Assembly: GCF_000336935.1 (NCBI RefSeq)
Contig: NZ_AOME01000079.1
Location: 1-32,753, forward strand
Origin: Halococcus salifodinae DSM 8989
Lineage (GTDB): Archaea > Halobacteriota > Halobacteria > Halobacteriales > Halococcaceae
DNA: 32,753 nt
Direction of reading: 5' to 3'
Positions 8,046 through 15,575 of this stretch are shown piece after piece. Position numbers and translations under genes: made by a program. How positions within the stretch are numbered: position 1 is the first letter of the stretch; the number at the start of each line of letters is the position of its first letter. The notes below the pieces were generated by a model. It worked only from the letters and a program-made list of their open reading frames with translations, made no database searches and was not told the origin of the DNA.

Positions 8046-8885
8046 CTATCGCGGTAGGGTGAGACAGGCGAGGGTGGCGAACACCGCTTCTTCGGTGCGC
8101 ACGACCTCGCTGCCCTGGTTCGGAACCGTGTCGAGCCAGCGATCGAACCCCGCAGGCTCGTCGGTCTCGCTGCCACTCGCCACCGACCCGGTGTCGATGC
8201 CAAGCATCGCCGGCAGCCCTCTCTCGGGCGCGCCGAAGGCGACGGTCATGCCGTCTTCGACCCGTCCGGCCAGCACTCCGAGTCGATCCGTCGTGAGCGC
8301 CTCACCGTGGCGCGACGTGGCGATCCGGAGCCCGGCGTCCTCACGGCCGAGCGCTGCCGAGAGGTCCGCGCGCTCGACGGCGAACCCGGGTGCGGGCTCG
8401 TCGACGATCCGCGCGCGGACCGGCTCTCGCGAAGAGATCCTGACGGTCACACGCTCTCCCTCGTCGAGTCCCACGTCGGTGGGATCGACCAGTGAGATCG
8501 GGTGTTGCAGTCCGCAATTGACCCGAACGCGTCCATCAGGGCCGACCTCGGTCACGATTCCCTGTCTTGACGACCCCGAACCTTGCGATTCGGAGCCGGT
8601 CCGTGAGACGGCGCGAAGCGGTGGCAAGACGCCCGCTTGCTCCAGTTCGTCCCGCGTGCCCCACGCCTCCTTTCGGAGGTACGGAGCGGTCGCGGCGTAC
8701 CGCAGTACCGTGGAAACGAACCCGCCGCCCCATCGCCGGTCGCCGTCGGGATCCGGGAAGACCGTAACGCGGTCGATCCGGAAGACGGTGGCCGCGCGGG
8801 CAACGAGACCGACCTTGTGGGTCGCCTCGCGCTTGTCGGCGGCCTCCCGGCAAAGGGACGACGGCACGAGCAGGCTGACTGTCAT
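8046..8885 (-). CDS. SPOUT-family RNA methyltransferase (COG2106 type)
   Basis: Predicted SAM-dependent RNA methyltransferase (279 aa) of the MTH1/SPOUT1 family, which in archaea is commonly encoded just upstream of L3. The N-terminal part (VSLLVPSSLCREAADKREA; THKVGLVARAATVFRIDRV) matches the family. An inserted OB-like beta domain (about 105-165) and the C-terminal SPOUT knot (GVLAGRVEDGMTVAFGAPERG, about residues 205-225) follow. It is first in the operon: 16 bp separate its stop from the L3 start. The rRNA or tRNA target cannot be read from the sequence. Alternative name: putative RNA uridine N3-methyltransferase. Confidence 0.85.
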   Translation of the reverse strand: MTVSLLVPSSLCREAADKREATHKVGLVARAATVFRIDRVTVFPDPDGDRRWGGGFVSTVLRYAATAPYLRKEAWGTRDELEQAGVLPPLRAVSRTGSESQGSGSSRQGIVTEVGPDGRVRVNCGLQHPISLVDPTDVGLDEGERVTVRISSREPVRARIVDEPAPGFAVERADLSAALGREDAGLRIATSRHGEALTTDRLGVLAGRVEDGMTVAFGAPERGLPAMLGIDTGSVASGSETDEPAGFDRWLDTVPNQGSEVVRTEEAVFATLACLTLPR

Positions 8886-8938
8886 GCCGTGACGCTTTCG
8901 TGCCGTGCCACTAGACTGTAGCGCTTCTACCGTAGTGG

Positions 8939-8950
8939 GTTACAAAAACG
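8939..8950 (-). promoter_or_regulatory. Candidate TATA box of the ribosomal-protein operon
   Basis: On the minus strand the segment reads CGTTTTTGTAAC, about 55-60 nt before the methyltransferase ATG. It would give a transcript with a leader of roughly 30 nt. This is the most T/A-rich block in the gap; the assignment is by inspection only. Confidence 0.35.
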
Positions 8951-8957
8951 TAGCGTT

Positions 8958-9009
8958 TCATCGCGAGCGAAGCGAGCGTGAAGCCTGTCGTGAGCGGAGC
9001 GAAACGACA
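8958..9009. repeat. Short palindromic repeats upstream of the ribosomal-protein operon
   Basis: This stretch in the gap between the methyltransferase gene and the tRNA holds GCGAGCGAAGCGAGCG-type repeats and an inverted repeat TGTCGT (8986-8991) / ACGACA (9004-9009) with a 12-nt loop. Similar GAGCGAAGCGAG motifs recur in the other non-coding gaps of the window. No function can be assigned. Confidence 0.6.
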
Positions 9010-9099
9010 ACGCTTCGCGTGAGGGGTGTGTGGCGTTCACAGGCGATTCGAGGGACTGTACGGCGTTGGGTACTGCCACAGTCGGGCGGGTTCGGAACG

Positions 9100-9107
9100 T
9101 TTTTATC
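9100..9107 (+). promoter_or_regulatory. TATA box of tRNA-Gly
   Basis: TTTTTATC about 28 nt before the mature tRNA 5' end, the right distance for an archaeal TATA box. The transcript would start very close to the tRNA. Confidence 0.7.
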
Positions 9108-9134
9108 TCTCACCGGAATATGAACAAGTGCAGG

Positions 9135-9205
9135 GCGCTGGTAGTGTAGTGGTATCACGTGACCTTGCCATGGTCACAACCCGAGTTCAAATCTCGGCCA
9201 GCGCA
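9135..9205 (+). tRNA. tRNA-Gly (anticodon GCC)
   Basis: A complete 71-nt cloverleaf. The acceptor stem is GCGCTGG (9135-9141) with CCAGCGC (9198-9204) and discriminator A at 9205. The D-loop is AGTGGTA, the anticodon stem TGACC/GGTCA, the anticodon GCC at 9167-9169 in loop TTGCCAT, and the T arm CCGAG-TTCAAAT-CTCGG. No intron; the CCA end is not encoded, as usual in archaea. It reads GGC and GGT codons. Confidence 0.97.
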
Positions 9206-9307
9206 CTTCTATCGAATCCACCGTCGAGTAGTTCGTCGCTCGGTACGTCGAATGTAGTGTGGGTGGCGAGCTGACGACAAACGATCCTCAGGAGAGGACA
9301 GCGTCCG

Positions 9308-9317
9308 CTATCCTTTT
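9308..9317 (+). promoter_or_regulatory. Candidate TATA box of homoserine kinase
   Basis: CTATCCTTTT centred about 30 nt before the ATG at 9343, consistent with a leaderless or nearly leaderless transcript and supporting the chosen start. Confidence 0.5.
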
Positions 9318-9342
9318 GCGCCCCCTCGCACAATCCGCGGAC

Positions 9343-10218
9343 ATGCTCACCGTCCGGGCCCCCGCGACGAGCGCCAACCTCGGCAGCGGGTTCGACGTGT
9401 TCGGCGTCGCCCTGGAGCGCCCGGCGGACGTCGTTCGGGTCGAAAAGGCCGACCGGACGACGATCGAGGTCACGGGCACCGGGAGCCAGTACATCCCCGA
9501 GGACCCCGAGAAGAACACCGTCGGGGCGGTCGCTGAGGCGCTCGACGCGCCCGCGCACATCGAGATCGACAAGGGCGTACGGCCGGCTTCCGGGCTCGGG
9601 TCGTCGGCCGCGAGCGCTGCTGCCGCCGCGGTCGCACTCGACGAACTCTACGCACGCGGACGCACGCGCGAGGAACTCGTTCCGATCGCGGCCGAGGGCG
9701 AGGCGGTCGTTTCTGGAACTCCCCACGCCGACAACGTCGCACCCGCGATTCTCGGTGGGTTCACGATCGCCGCGGGCGAGGGCGTCTCGCAGGTCGACAC
9801 CACGATCCCGCTCGTGGCGTGCCTGCCCGAGATCGTGGTCTCCACCCGTGATGCGCGCCGGGTCGTTCCTGAAAGGGCGACGATGGAGGAGCTTGTCGAG
9901 ACGGTCGGTGCGGCTGCGACGCTCACGGTCGGAATGTGTCGCGGTGATCCCGGACTCGTCGGCGCGGGGATGGACGATCCGGTGGTGACGCCCGCCCGCG
10001 CCGATCTGATCGACGGGTACGACGCGGTCAGGACTGCGGCGCTCGAAGCGGGCGCGACGGGCGTCACCGTCAGCGGTGCGGGACCGGGTGTGATCGCGGC
10101 GTGCGAGGCGGACGACCGGCGGCAGATTGCGAGCGTGATGCTCGACGCGTTCGCCGAGCGCGGGATCGACGCGCGCGCGTACCCGACGCGAGTCGGGCGA
10201 GGCGCGACGATCCACTAA
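9343..10218 (+). CDS. thrB: Homoserine kinase
   Basis: GHMP-family kinase (291 aa) that phosphorylates homoserine in threonine synthesis. The start MLTVRAPATSANLGSGFDVFG is the family N-terminus. The ATP-binding motif is VRPASGLGSSAASAAAAAV (79-97), and the C-terminal GHMP motif is GVTVSGAGPGVIA. The frame stays open to 9259 but the extra 28 residues do not look conserved and lie before the TATA-like element, so the ATG at 9343 is preferred. It is transcribed alone; the next gene converges from the other strand. Confidence 0.95.
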   Translation: MLTVRAPATSANLGSGFDVFGVALERPADVVRVEKADRTTIEVTGTGSQYIPEDPEKNTVGAVAEALDAPAHIEIDKGVRPASGLGSSAASAAAAAVALDELYARGRTREELVPIAAEGEAVVSGTPHADNVAPAILGGFTIAAGEGVSQVDTTIPLVACLPEIVVSTRDARRVVPERATMEELVETVGAAATLTVGMCRGDPGLVGAGMDDPVVTPARADLIDGYDAVRTAALEAGATGVTVSGAGPGVIAACEADDRRQIASVMLDAFAERGIDARAYPTRVGRGATIH

Positions 10219-10263
10219 CGGACGTCTCACTCACACGACGTCTTCATCCGGCGTTCGTTCGAC

Positions 10264-10779
10264 TCAGAGTCCGTCTCGCTCTCCGGTAGCGATGTCGTCG
10301 AGCGCCTCCGTCAGGGATTGATTGACCTGCTGGGGATCGGAAACGCCGTTGAAAGAGACATCCATGGTGTCCGAGCCGGCGGTGTAGATCGTGATGTGGC
10401 CGTACGAGAACAGGCGTTCGAGCACCGACTGGTCGTAGGTCGTATTTTGTACGCGATCGAGCCTGACCTGGGCGACGTTGCGGTTCACGATCCCGGTCTT
10501 GCGGTAGACCTCCTCGCTCGTGATGATGTAGTGGGTGCTCCGCTGGGAGACGTACGCCCATGCGACGATCACGAGCCCGATCGGAACCCCCACGAGGGGG
10601 AGCCACCGGACCGGCGGCTCGGTCAGAACGACGGCCGTCAACACGATCCCGGCGATCGCGATCACGAGTCCGATCACGATCGATGGCAGGACCAACCGGA
10701 GACTGGGGTGGCCATCCCACCGGACTTCCTCGCCCTCTGTGAGCGTGACCCATTCCGGAACGTCAGCGTTCTGTGACAT
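10264..10779 (-). CDS. PH-domain (bPH2/DUF304-type) membrane protein
   Basis: A 171-aa membrane protein of unknown role. An N-terminal segment (LTEGEEVRWDGHPSLRLVLP) leads into two hydrophobic helices (about 30-52 and 57-77). A bacterial-type PH domain follows, with the typical YIITSEEVYRKTGIVNRNV, QVRLDRVQNTTYDQSVLERLF and GHITIYTAGSD pattern. Such proteins sit in the cytoplasmic membrane. It converges with homoserine kinase. Family assignment is from the domain pattern; the function is unknown. Confidence 0.85.
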   Translation of the reverse strand: MSQNADVPEWVTLTEGEEVRWDGHPSLRLVLPSIVIGLVIAIAGIVLTAVVLTEPPVRWLPLVGVPIGLVIVAWAYVSQRSTHYIITSEEVYRKTGIVNRNVAQVRLDRVQNTTYDQSVLERLFSYGHITIYTAGSDTMDVSFNGVSDPQQVNQSLTEALDDIATGERDGL

Positions 10780-10800
10780 GCTCGCTGATACTGAGCCGGT

Positions 10801-10812
10801 CCGGATAGATGT
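10801..10812 (-). promoter_or_regulatory. Candidate TATA box of the PH-domain gene
   Basis: On the minus strand, ACATCTATCCGG centred about 28 nt before the ATG at 10779, consistent with a leaderless transcript. Confidence 0.45.
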
Positions 10813-10865
10813 ACCGACGATCGATGGACCGGATGGCGATTCGCTACGCGTGAGTGATTTTTGTG

Positions 10866-11134
10866 GAGCTGCGCCGCGTGGCTGCGGGGCGGTAGCGGGG
10901 CGGTGGTCCCTGACGGATGAAAGACGAAGCTACGAGCGTAGCGAGTAACTGAGGGCTCCGGCGGTGCTGTGTGGCTGCGGAGAAAATCGTCTGTGCGAGC
11001 GAAGCGAGCGCGGCTCGCCGTGAACGAGCGATCGTCGGGAGCGAGTGTTTTCAATCCAGGTTTTGCGGGGAGGGGTGCCCGCAGCGCGGCGAAGCCGCGT
11101 GAGGACCACCCCCTCTCCGTAAAAATGTGGGTGC
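10866..11134 (-). repeat. Dispersed intergenic element, copy B (after hemA)
   Basis: The gap 10780-11134 (355 bp) has no gene. Read on the minus strand from the hemA stop it begins CACCCACATTTTTAC, then GGGGTGGTCCTC, a palindrome (11085-11099, CGCGGC-GAA-GCCGCG on the plus strand), CTGCGGGCACCCCTCC, AAAACCTGGATTGAAAACAC, CACAGCACCGCCGGAGCCCT, and CATCCGTCAGGGACCACCGC ending CGCAGCCACGC. The same blocks in the same order occur at 26138 and 31913. The T5 run about 10 nt after the stop probably ends hemA transcription. Confidence 0.85.
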
Positions 11135-12475
11135 TTAGTCGTCCAGTTCGTCGTAGACGGCTGCGGCGAACGCACGTTCCATCTCGGAAGCCGGCTCGTC
11201 GGCCGCCAGCTCGTCCTCGTCGGCAGGCTCGTCGCCGTCGAACGTGGGATCGAACAGCTGGAGCGCGGTGTTGATCGTCGACCAGTCGTCGGCTTCGGCG
11301 GCGTCGCGCAGGCTCCGGGTGGGAGCGGCGAGCAGCTGGTTCACGAGCGTGTCCGCGAACGACTCGACGACGGCGTGCTGGTCGTCGGTCAGCCCGTCGG
11401 TTTCGAGCTTCGAAACCGCGCGCGCGAGTTCGCGCTCTTTCATGCGTTCCGCACCCGCGTACATCGTCCCGATCACCTCGTCGGCACGCTGGCGCTTGTA
11501 ACGGGCGAGCAGCCGATCGAACTCGTCGTCGATCAGCGTCTCGACCCGCGCCGCGGCCTCCCGGCGACGTTCGTGGGTCTCGTCGGTGACGGATTCGAGC
11601 GCATCGAGGTCACACACTGTCACGTCCGGCCGGTTGCCAGCACTGGGCGGCACGTCGCGCGGCTGGGCGAGATCGACCACGAGCGTCTCGCCAACCGCCT
11701 CGAACATTGTCCGCTCGAAGACCGGATCGGGACTGCCGGTCGCCGAAACCACGACATCGGCAGCGTCGACCGCCGCCGCTACCCCGTCGAGCGTGAGCGC
11801 GGTTGCCTCGACATCGACGGTGCTGGCGACGTGCTCCGCGTTCGCCGCCGTCCGGTTCGCGATCAGGAGTTCGTCGACCGACTCGGCGAGCGCGGTAGCG
11901 ACGAGCGTTCCCATCTCGCCCGCGCCGACCACGAGCGCGGTCGCGTTCGCGAGCTCCGCCTCGTTCGTGGCGAGTTCGGCGGCGGCGCTGCCGAGCGAGA
12001 CCACGCCCTCGTTGATCGCGGTTTCGGCCCGCGCGCGCTCGCCGACGTGGAGCGCTTTCTCGATCCCCGTCTCGAACAGCCGCCCGATCCCGCCGGCCGT
12101 CCGGGCGGTCGCGTAGGCGTCTCGGAGCTGGCCGAGGATCTGATCCTCGCCGAGCACGATCGATTCGAGGCCGCAGGCGACCCGCATGAGGTGACGCAGA
12201 CTCTCCTCGTGGCCCAGATCGATCACCGCTTCGTCCGGTACGTCCTCGACGACCGACGCGACGATCGCCCGCCCGCGATCGGGATCGTCGGTGACGACGT
12301 ACGCTTCGACCCGGTTGCACGTCTCGACGACGAACGCCTCGCAGACGTCCTCACGGTCGAGCAGCGCCTCGACGGCCGCGCGTTCGTCACGGACGCCGGC
12401 GGCCTCGATCGTTTCGACGTTCGCACGCCGGTGCGAGACGCTGACGCCGGAGATGACACCGGTGGCCGTGGTCAT
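11135..12475 (-). CDS. hemA: Glutamyl-tRNA reductase
   Basis: First committed enzyme of the C5 tetrapyrrole pathway: reduces Glu-tRNA to glutamate-1-semialdehyde with NADPH. 446 aa, normal length plus an acidic C-terminus. The catalytic Cys is C53 in FVVETCNRVEAYVV. The substrate-binding HLMRVACGLESIVLGEDQIL and the NADPH-binding ALVVGAGEMGTLVA (glycine-rich loop) are intact, and the C-terminal dimerisation helix is present. Its start overlaps the stop of the preceding precorrin-2 dehydrogenase gene by 4 bp, so the two are co-translated. Confidence 0.96.
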   Translation of the reverse strand: MTTATGVISGVSVSHRRANVETIEAAGVRDERAAVEALLDREDVCEAFVVETCNRVEAYVVTDDPDRGRAIVASVVEDVPDEAVIDLGHEESLRHLMRVACGLESIVLGEDQILGQLRDAYATARTAGGIGRLFETGIEKALHVGERARAETAINEGVVSLGSAAAELATNEAELANATALVVGAGEMGTLVATALAESVDELLIANRTAANAEHVASTVDVEATALTLDGVAAAVDAADVVVSATGSPDPVFERTMFEAVGETLVVDLAQPRDVPPSAGNRPDVTVCDLDALESVTDETHERRREAAARVETLIDDEFDRLLARYKRQRADEVIGTMYAGAERMKERELARAVSKLETDGLTDDQHAVVESFADTLVNQLLAAPTRSLRDAAEADDWSTINTALQLFDPTFDGDEPADEDELAADEPASEMERAFAAAVYDELDD

Positions 12476-13182
12476 TGCTTTCCCGTCGACGAGAGCACGT
12501 CGCTGATCACTGATTCCGCCTCTGTCTCTGTTTTGTGATCCGGATCACCTAAACCCTTCCAAACCCGTTCCGATCGGACGACCGCCCGGATGGCTGCCCG
12601 ACGCTGGGAGGGGCCGATGCCGCGCTCGCGGAGCTCCGTGCGGAGCTGTCCGGAGAGATCAGCCATCGCTCCCACATCTGCGAACTCCGCCTCGAAGCGC
12701 TCGCGGAGATACCGGCTGAGTGCTGGACTCCGGCCACCGGTGGCGACCGCCATCGTCACCGGATCGTCCCGGACCGTCGCTGGCACGACGACCTCCCTCG
12801 CATACCTATCGCTCCCGCCGTCCCCATCGTCAGTTGGCTCGCCGTTCGATTCATCCGCATCTCCACCCTTGCTTCGATCGGCACGATTCAGGAGGACGCC
12901 GCGTTCGTTTGCCGCGCTCGCGATGGCGTCGTTCACCGCGTCGTCGTCGGTCGCCGCGACCGCGAGCGCCGGGTCGGTCCGTTCGAACCAATCCGGGACG
13001 ACTGTGGGATCGGGGGCAGCCCGAACCCGCTCCGCACCGCCGAACTCGTCGCCAGCGAACGACGGGCTCACGACCACGACTTGCGCCTCGCGGGCGAACC
13101 GGCGGGCCTTGCGCGCACCGACCGACCCGCCACCGAACACCAGCACCGTCGCTCCAGTGAAATCGTGGAGTAGCGGTATCAC
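12472..13182 (-). CDS. Precorrin-2 dehydrogenase / sirohydrochlorin ferrochelatase-like protein
   Basis: NAD-dependent oxidation of precorrin-2 to sirohydrochlorin on the way to sirohaem (CysG N-domain/Met8p/SirC family, 236 aa). The Rossmann start is VLVFGGGSVGARKARRFARE (14-33). PLLHDFTGA precedes it, and the family segment PATVRDDPVTMAVATGGRSP with the C-terminal helical domain follow. A Gly/Asp/Ser-rich insert of about 25 residues (GGDADESNGEPTDDGDGG) interrupts the usual NRAD...VVVPAT stretch. It is upstream of hemA with a 4-bp overlap. Whether it also chelates iron cannot be told. Confidence 0.88.
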   Translation of the reverse strand: MIPLLHDFTGATVLVFGGGSVGARKARRFAREAQVVVVSPSFAGDEFGGAERVRAAPDPTVVPDWFERTDPALAVAATDDDAVNDAIASAANERGVLLNRADRSKGGDADESNGEPTDDGDGGSDRYAREVVVPATVRDDPVTMAVATGGRSPALSRYLRERFEAEFADVGAMADLSGQLRTELRERGIGPSQRRAAIRAVVRSERVWKGLGDPDHKTETEAESVISDVLSSTGKQ

Positions 13183-13204
13183 GACGCTACCTCTGGTGTG
13201 CCGT

Positions 13205-13480
13205 TGCGGTGTGGCGCACGGCGCGGTCTACGGTGCGGTCGGTGTGGCGGTCTGCGGTGGCGGTCCCTGGTGGACTGGAAGGGCGAGCGGGCTACGCGAA
13301 CCCGGACGAAGTAAGCACCGCAGGGAGTGAGCGAGCGGAGCGAGGCGCGAACGAAGTGAGCGTGGTTCGAAGGACGCGAAGCGTCTTTCATCATCACGAG
13401 AGAGCTTCGCTCTCTCGGACGACAACGAGTCCCGGGAGCGTACCCGCGAGGGCTTCCGCCGTCATCGCGGTGGACGTTCT
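13205..13480 (-). repeat. Partial, rearranged intergenic element (copy D) with hairpins
   Basis: The 298-bp gap between ahbAB and the precorrin-2 dehydrogenase gene has no convincing gene. Read on the minus strand it has a GGAAGCCCTCG block close to the ahbAB stop and, about 180 nt later, CTCGCCCTTCCAGTCCACC followed by AGGGACCGCCACCGCAG. Both resemble the second half of copies A-C. Between them lie perfect hairpins: CGAGAGAGC-TTC-GCTCTCTCG (13397-13417) and GACGC-GAA-GCGTC (13373-13385). It lacks the T run and the first half of the element. Confidence 0.55.
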
Positions 13481-14563
13481 TCATTCGTCGTCTTCGCCGT
13501 CGGTGTTCGCTGCGGCGCGTTCGTCCAGCCGGATGCCCGTCTTCTTCAGGATGCGCGTCGAGAACAGCGTGTCCCAGTCGTCGTCGCTGACGTCGAAGAA
13601 CGCCGTCATTCGCTCCGTGACCTCAGCAACCCGCCGTTCGCTCTCGGCCTCGGAGCGGCCGTGAGTCATCGCGAAGAAGTTGTACGGCCAGACGCCCTCG
13701 TGGCGCGGGCGCTCGTAGCAGTGGGTGACGAAATCGAGGTCGGCGATCGCTGGCCCGACCTCGCCGACGAGGTCGTCGGGGACGTTCCAGACCGTCATCC
13801 CGTTCTCGGTGTACCCCAACGAGTAGTGGTTCGGGACGACGCCCACGCGCCGGATCTTCCCGCCGCGCTCGAAGCGTGTGATCGTCTCGATCACCCACTC
13901 GACGTCCGCGTCGATCGCTGCGGCGACGTCGCGGTACGGCGTTTCGGTGATCGGCAGCCCACCCTGGAGTTCGACGACGAGATCGCGTTCGGCGGGCGTG
14001 AGCCGGTCGTCGGTCGCGGGATCGACATCGGGCCCGAGATGCGATAGATCGAGGTCGCCGTCGTCCACCGGCCCGTCGAGCAGGAACTTCGCCTCGACCC
14101 GGAACTCCTGCTGCTTCGGGAGATTGTAGGTTTCCTGGCCGGTCTCGGCCTCGATCTCGGCAAGCACCTCGTCGACCCGCTCCGAGTCGGCGACGCTCAC
14201 GACGAACCACATGTTGAGATGGGGATGCTCGCGCTCGTAGTTGTGCGCGACCTCGCGGTGGGCGTTGACCTGCTCGGCAACCTCCTCGAATCGTTCTTCG
14301 GGTGCGTGCATCGCCACGAGGGTCGCCGTGCCGCCGATCGCCTCGGCGTCGATCAGCGCACCGAACCGCGAGAGGGTGCCCTCCTCGTCGAGTCGTTGTA
14401 TCCGATCGAGCAACTCGTCGGCCGAGCAGTCGACGTCACGCTCGCGGAGGGCCGCGGCCGCGGGCTCGAACGGCCGCTCGACCACCGGGAACCCGCCCTG
14501 GAAGGCGTTGAGAATCGCGCGATCGCGACGATCGAGATCGACTGCGACGTCCGCCTCGTTCAT
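13481..14563 (-). CDS. ahbAB: Fused sirohaem decarboxylase AhbA-AhbB
   Basis: Decarboxylates sirohaem to 12,18-didecarboxysirohaem in the alternative haem pathway of archaea. The 360-aa protein has two Lrp/AsnC-like halves that each normally form one subunit. Half 1 (about 10-160) has FQGGFPVVERPF (21-32), HNYEREHPHLNMWFV (107-121). Half 2 (about 188-345) has LQGGLPITETPY and HCYERPRHEGVWPYNFFAM (281-299). Repeated QGG(F/L)P and H-x-YER signatures show a tandem fusion. Sequence resemblance to Lrp regulators is common for this family; the genes next to it (precorrin-2 dehydrogenase, hemA) support the enzymatic role. Confidence 0.9.
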   Translation of the reverse strand: MNEADVAVDLDRRDRAILNAFQGGFPVVERPFEPAAAALRERDVDCSADELLDRIQRLDEEGTLSRFGALIDAEAIGGTATLVAMHAPEERFEEVAEQVNAHREVAHNYEREHPHLNMWFVVSVADSERVDEVLAEIEAETGQETYNLPKQQEFRVEAKFLLDGPVDDGDLDLSHLGPDVDPATDDRLTPAERDLVVELQGGLPITETPYRDVAAAIDADVEWVIETITRFERGGKIRRVGVVPNHYSLGYTENGMTVWNVPDDLVGEVGPAIADLDFVTHCYERPRHEGVWPYNFFAMTHGRSEAESERRVAEVTERMTAFFDVSDDDWDTLFSTRILKKTGIRLDERAAANTDGEDDE

Positions 14564-14585
14564 GATCGTTGTCGGTGCGCATCGG

Positions 14586-14595
14586 GGATAAACAC
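14586..14595 (-). promoter_or_regulatory. TATA box of ahbAB
   Basis: On the minus strand GTGTTTATCC, centred about 27 nt before the ATG at 14563. This fits a leaderless transcript and supports that start. Confidence 0.6.
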
Positions 14596-14656
14596 CCCGT
14601 TCGGCCGGTCTTCGATACCGCGAACTCTGTCGCCGTCGTCCCCCGATCGTCCGTCG

Positions 14657-15052
14657 TCAGCCTTCGACGCCAGTCACCGTGTACCCTTCGTCGCGGAGAT
14701 CGTCGAGGATCGCCGCGTGGTCGGCGCTCGCCTCGTAGTAAAACACCACGTCGTGGGTCCCCTCCCGGAGGAGTTGCTGGCACTCCCAGACGAACGCGTC
14801 GCCCTCGATCGTGAGTCCCTGGTGTTGGTTCAGTCCGAACTCGGGGTCGTCGGTGCCCGAGTGGACGTAGGTGTCGCCGGCGTCGGCGTGGCTCGCGATG
14901 GTCTCGCCGATCTCGATCGTGGCCTGGTGGAGCAGGCTCTCCTCGGCGCTCGAAAACTCGGTGTGGACCACGACGCCGTTGAGTTCGATCTCGCCCGGTT
15001 CGAGCAGCGCCGCCGCCCGCCGATAGAGGTCATCGTCGATGGATTCGCTCAT
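14657..15052 (-). CDS. Conserved haloarchaeal protein, DUF5778-like
   Basis: A 131-aa soluble acidic protein, no signal peptide or membrane segment. It starts MSESIDDDLYRRAAALLEPG and contains an ELNGVVVHTEF strand and a DVVFYYEASADHAAILDDL helix-containing end. It resembles the small haloarchaeal family named DUF5778; that name is from memory of the pattern and is not certain. The function is unknown. A TATA-like element sits at leaderless distance, so it is its own unit next to the cold-shock genes. Confidence 0.8.
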   Translation of the reverse strand: MSESIDDDLYRRAAALLEPGEIELNGVVVHTEFSSAEESLLHQATIEIGETIASHADAGDTYVHSGTDDPEFGLNQHQGLTIEGDAFVWECQQLLREGTHDVVFYYEASADHAAILDDLRDEGYTVTGVEG

Positions 15053-15073
15053 ACCGGAGGCTCACGGGCGGGA

Positions 15074-15082
15074 CGTATAGAT
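15074..15082 (-). promoter_or_regulatory. TATA box of the DUF5778-like gene
   Basis: Minus-strand CTATACG-type element about 26 nt before the ATG at 15052; leaderless spacing. Confidence 0.5.
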
Positions 15083-15158
15083 GCTGTCGATACCGCCGGC
15101 GACCGACTGAACAACGCTGTCGCTCGCCGGGAGCAAATATTGTGTTCGAAGGTCGCCG

Positions 15159-15353
15159 TTACAGCCGTTCGAGGTTCTCGGCGCGCGGACCCTTGTCCGC
15201 CTGCACGATGTCGAACTCGACCTCCTGGCCCTCTTCGAGATCGGGGCCGCCGATGTCCTCCATGTGGAAGAACACGTCTTCCTCGGAGTCGTCGCTGTCG
15301 ATGAAACCGTACCCGCCCGTGTCGTTGAAGAAGTCTACTGTGCCGTTCGCCAT
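15159..15353 (-). CDS. Cold-shock protein, downstream tandem copy
   Basis: CspA-type single OB-fold nucleic-acid chaperone (64 aa). The RNP motifs are intact: GYGFID (RNP1-like, 14-19) and DVFFHMEDI (RNP2-like, 26-34). The end KGPRAENLERL is the family C-terminus. It follows the upstream copy after 2 bp and differs from it at three residues (N3/T3, D21/E21, G42/D42). Both are most likely on one transcript started before 15550. Confidence 0.95.
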   Translation of the reverse strand: MANGTVDFFNDTGGYGFIDSDDSEEDVFFHMEDIGGPDLEEGQEVEFDIVQADKGPRAENLERL

Positions 15354-15355
15354 GA

Positions 15356-15550
15356 TTACAGCCGTTCGAGGTTTTCCGCGCGCGGACCCTTGTCTGCCTG
15401 CACGATATCGAACTCGACCTCTTGGTCCTCTTCGAGGTCGGGGCCGCCGATATCTTCCATGTGGAAGAAGACGTCCTCCTCGGAGTCCTCGCTGTCGATG
15501 AAGCCGTAACCGCCCGTGTCGTTGAAGAAGTCGACCGTACCTGTCGCCAT
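15356..15550 (-). CDS. Cold-shock protein, upstream tandem copy
   Basis: CspA-type OB-fold protein (64 aa), nearly identical to its downstream neighbour, with the same GYGFID and DVFFH motifs. The ATG at 15550 is chosen over an in-frame upstream ATG because it begins the conserved MATGTVDFFND, matches the start of the second copy, and lies at leaderless distance from the TATA box at 15576-15584. About 20 of 195 bases differ between copies, mostly silent. Confidence 0.95.
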   Translation of the reverse strand: MATGTVDFFNDTGGYGFIDSEDSEEDVFFHMEDIGGPDLEEDQEVEFDIVQADKGPRAENLERL

Positions 15551-15575
15551 TGCACTCGGTCCGAGGCACTGGGGA

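Noticed and set aside
8958-13420. A CRISPR array suggested by recurring GAGCGAAGCGAG motifs.
   Set aside because: Spacing is irregular, the units are short and palindromic, and there are no spacers of constant length or cas genes.
13481-14563. Reading the ahbAB gene as a double Lrp/AsnC transcription regulator.
   Set aside because: The QGG(F/L)P and H-x-YER/NMWFV/WPYNFFAM signatures belong to sirohaem decarboxylases, and the neighbours are tetrapyrrole genes.
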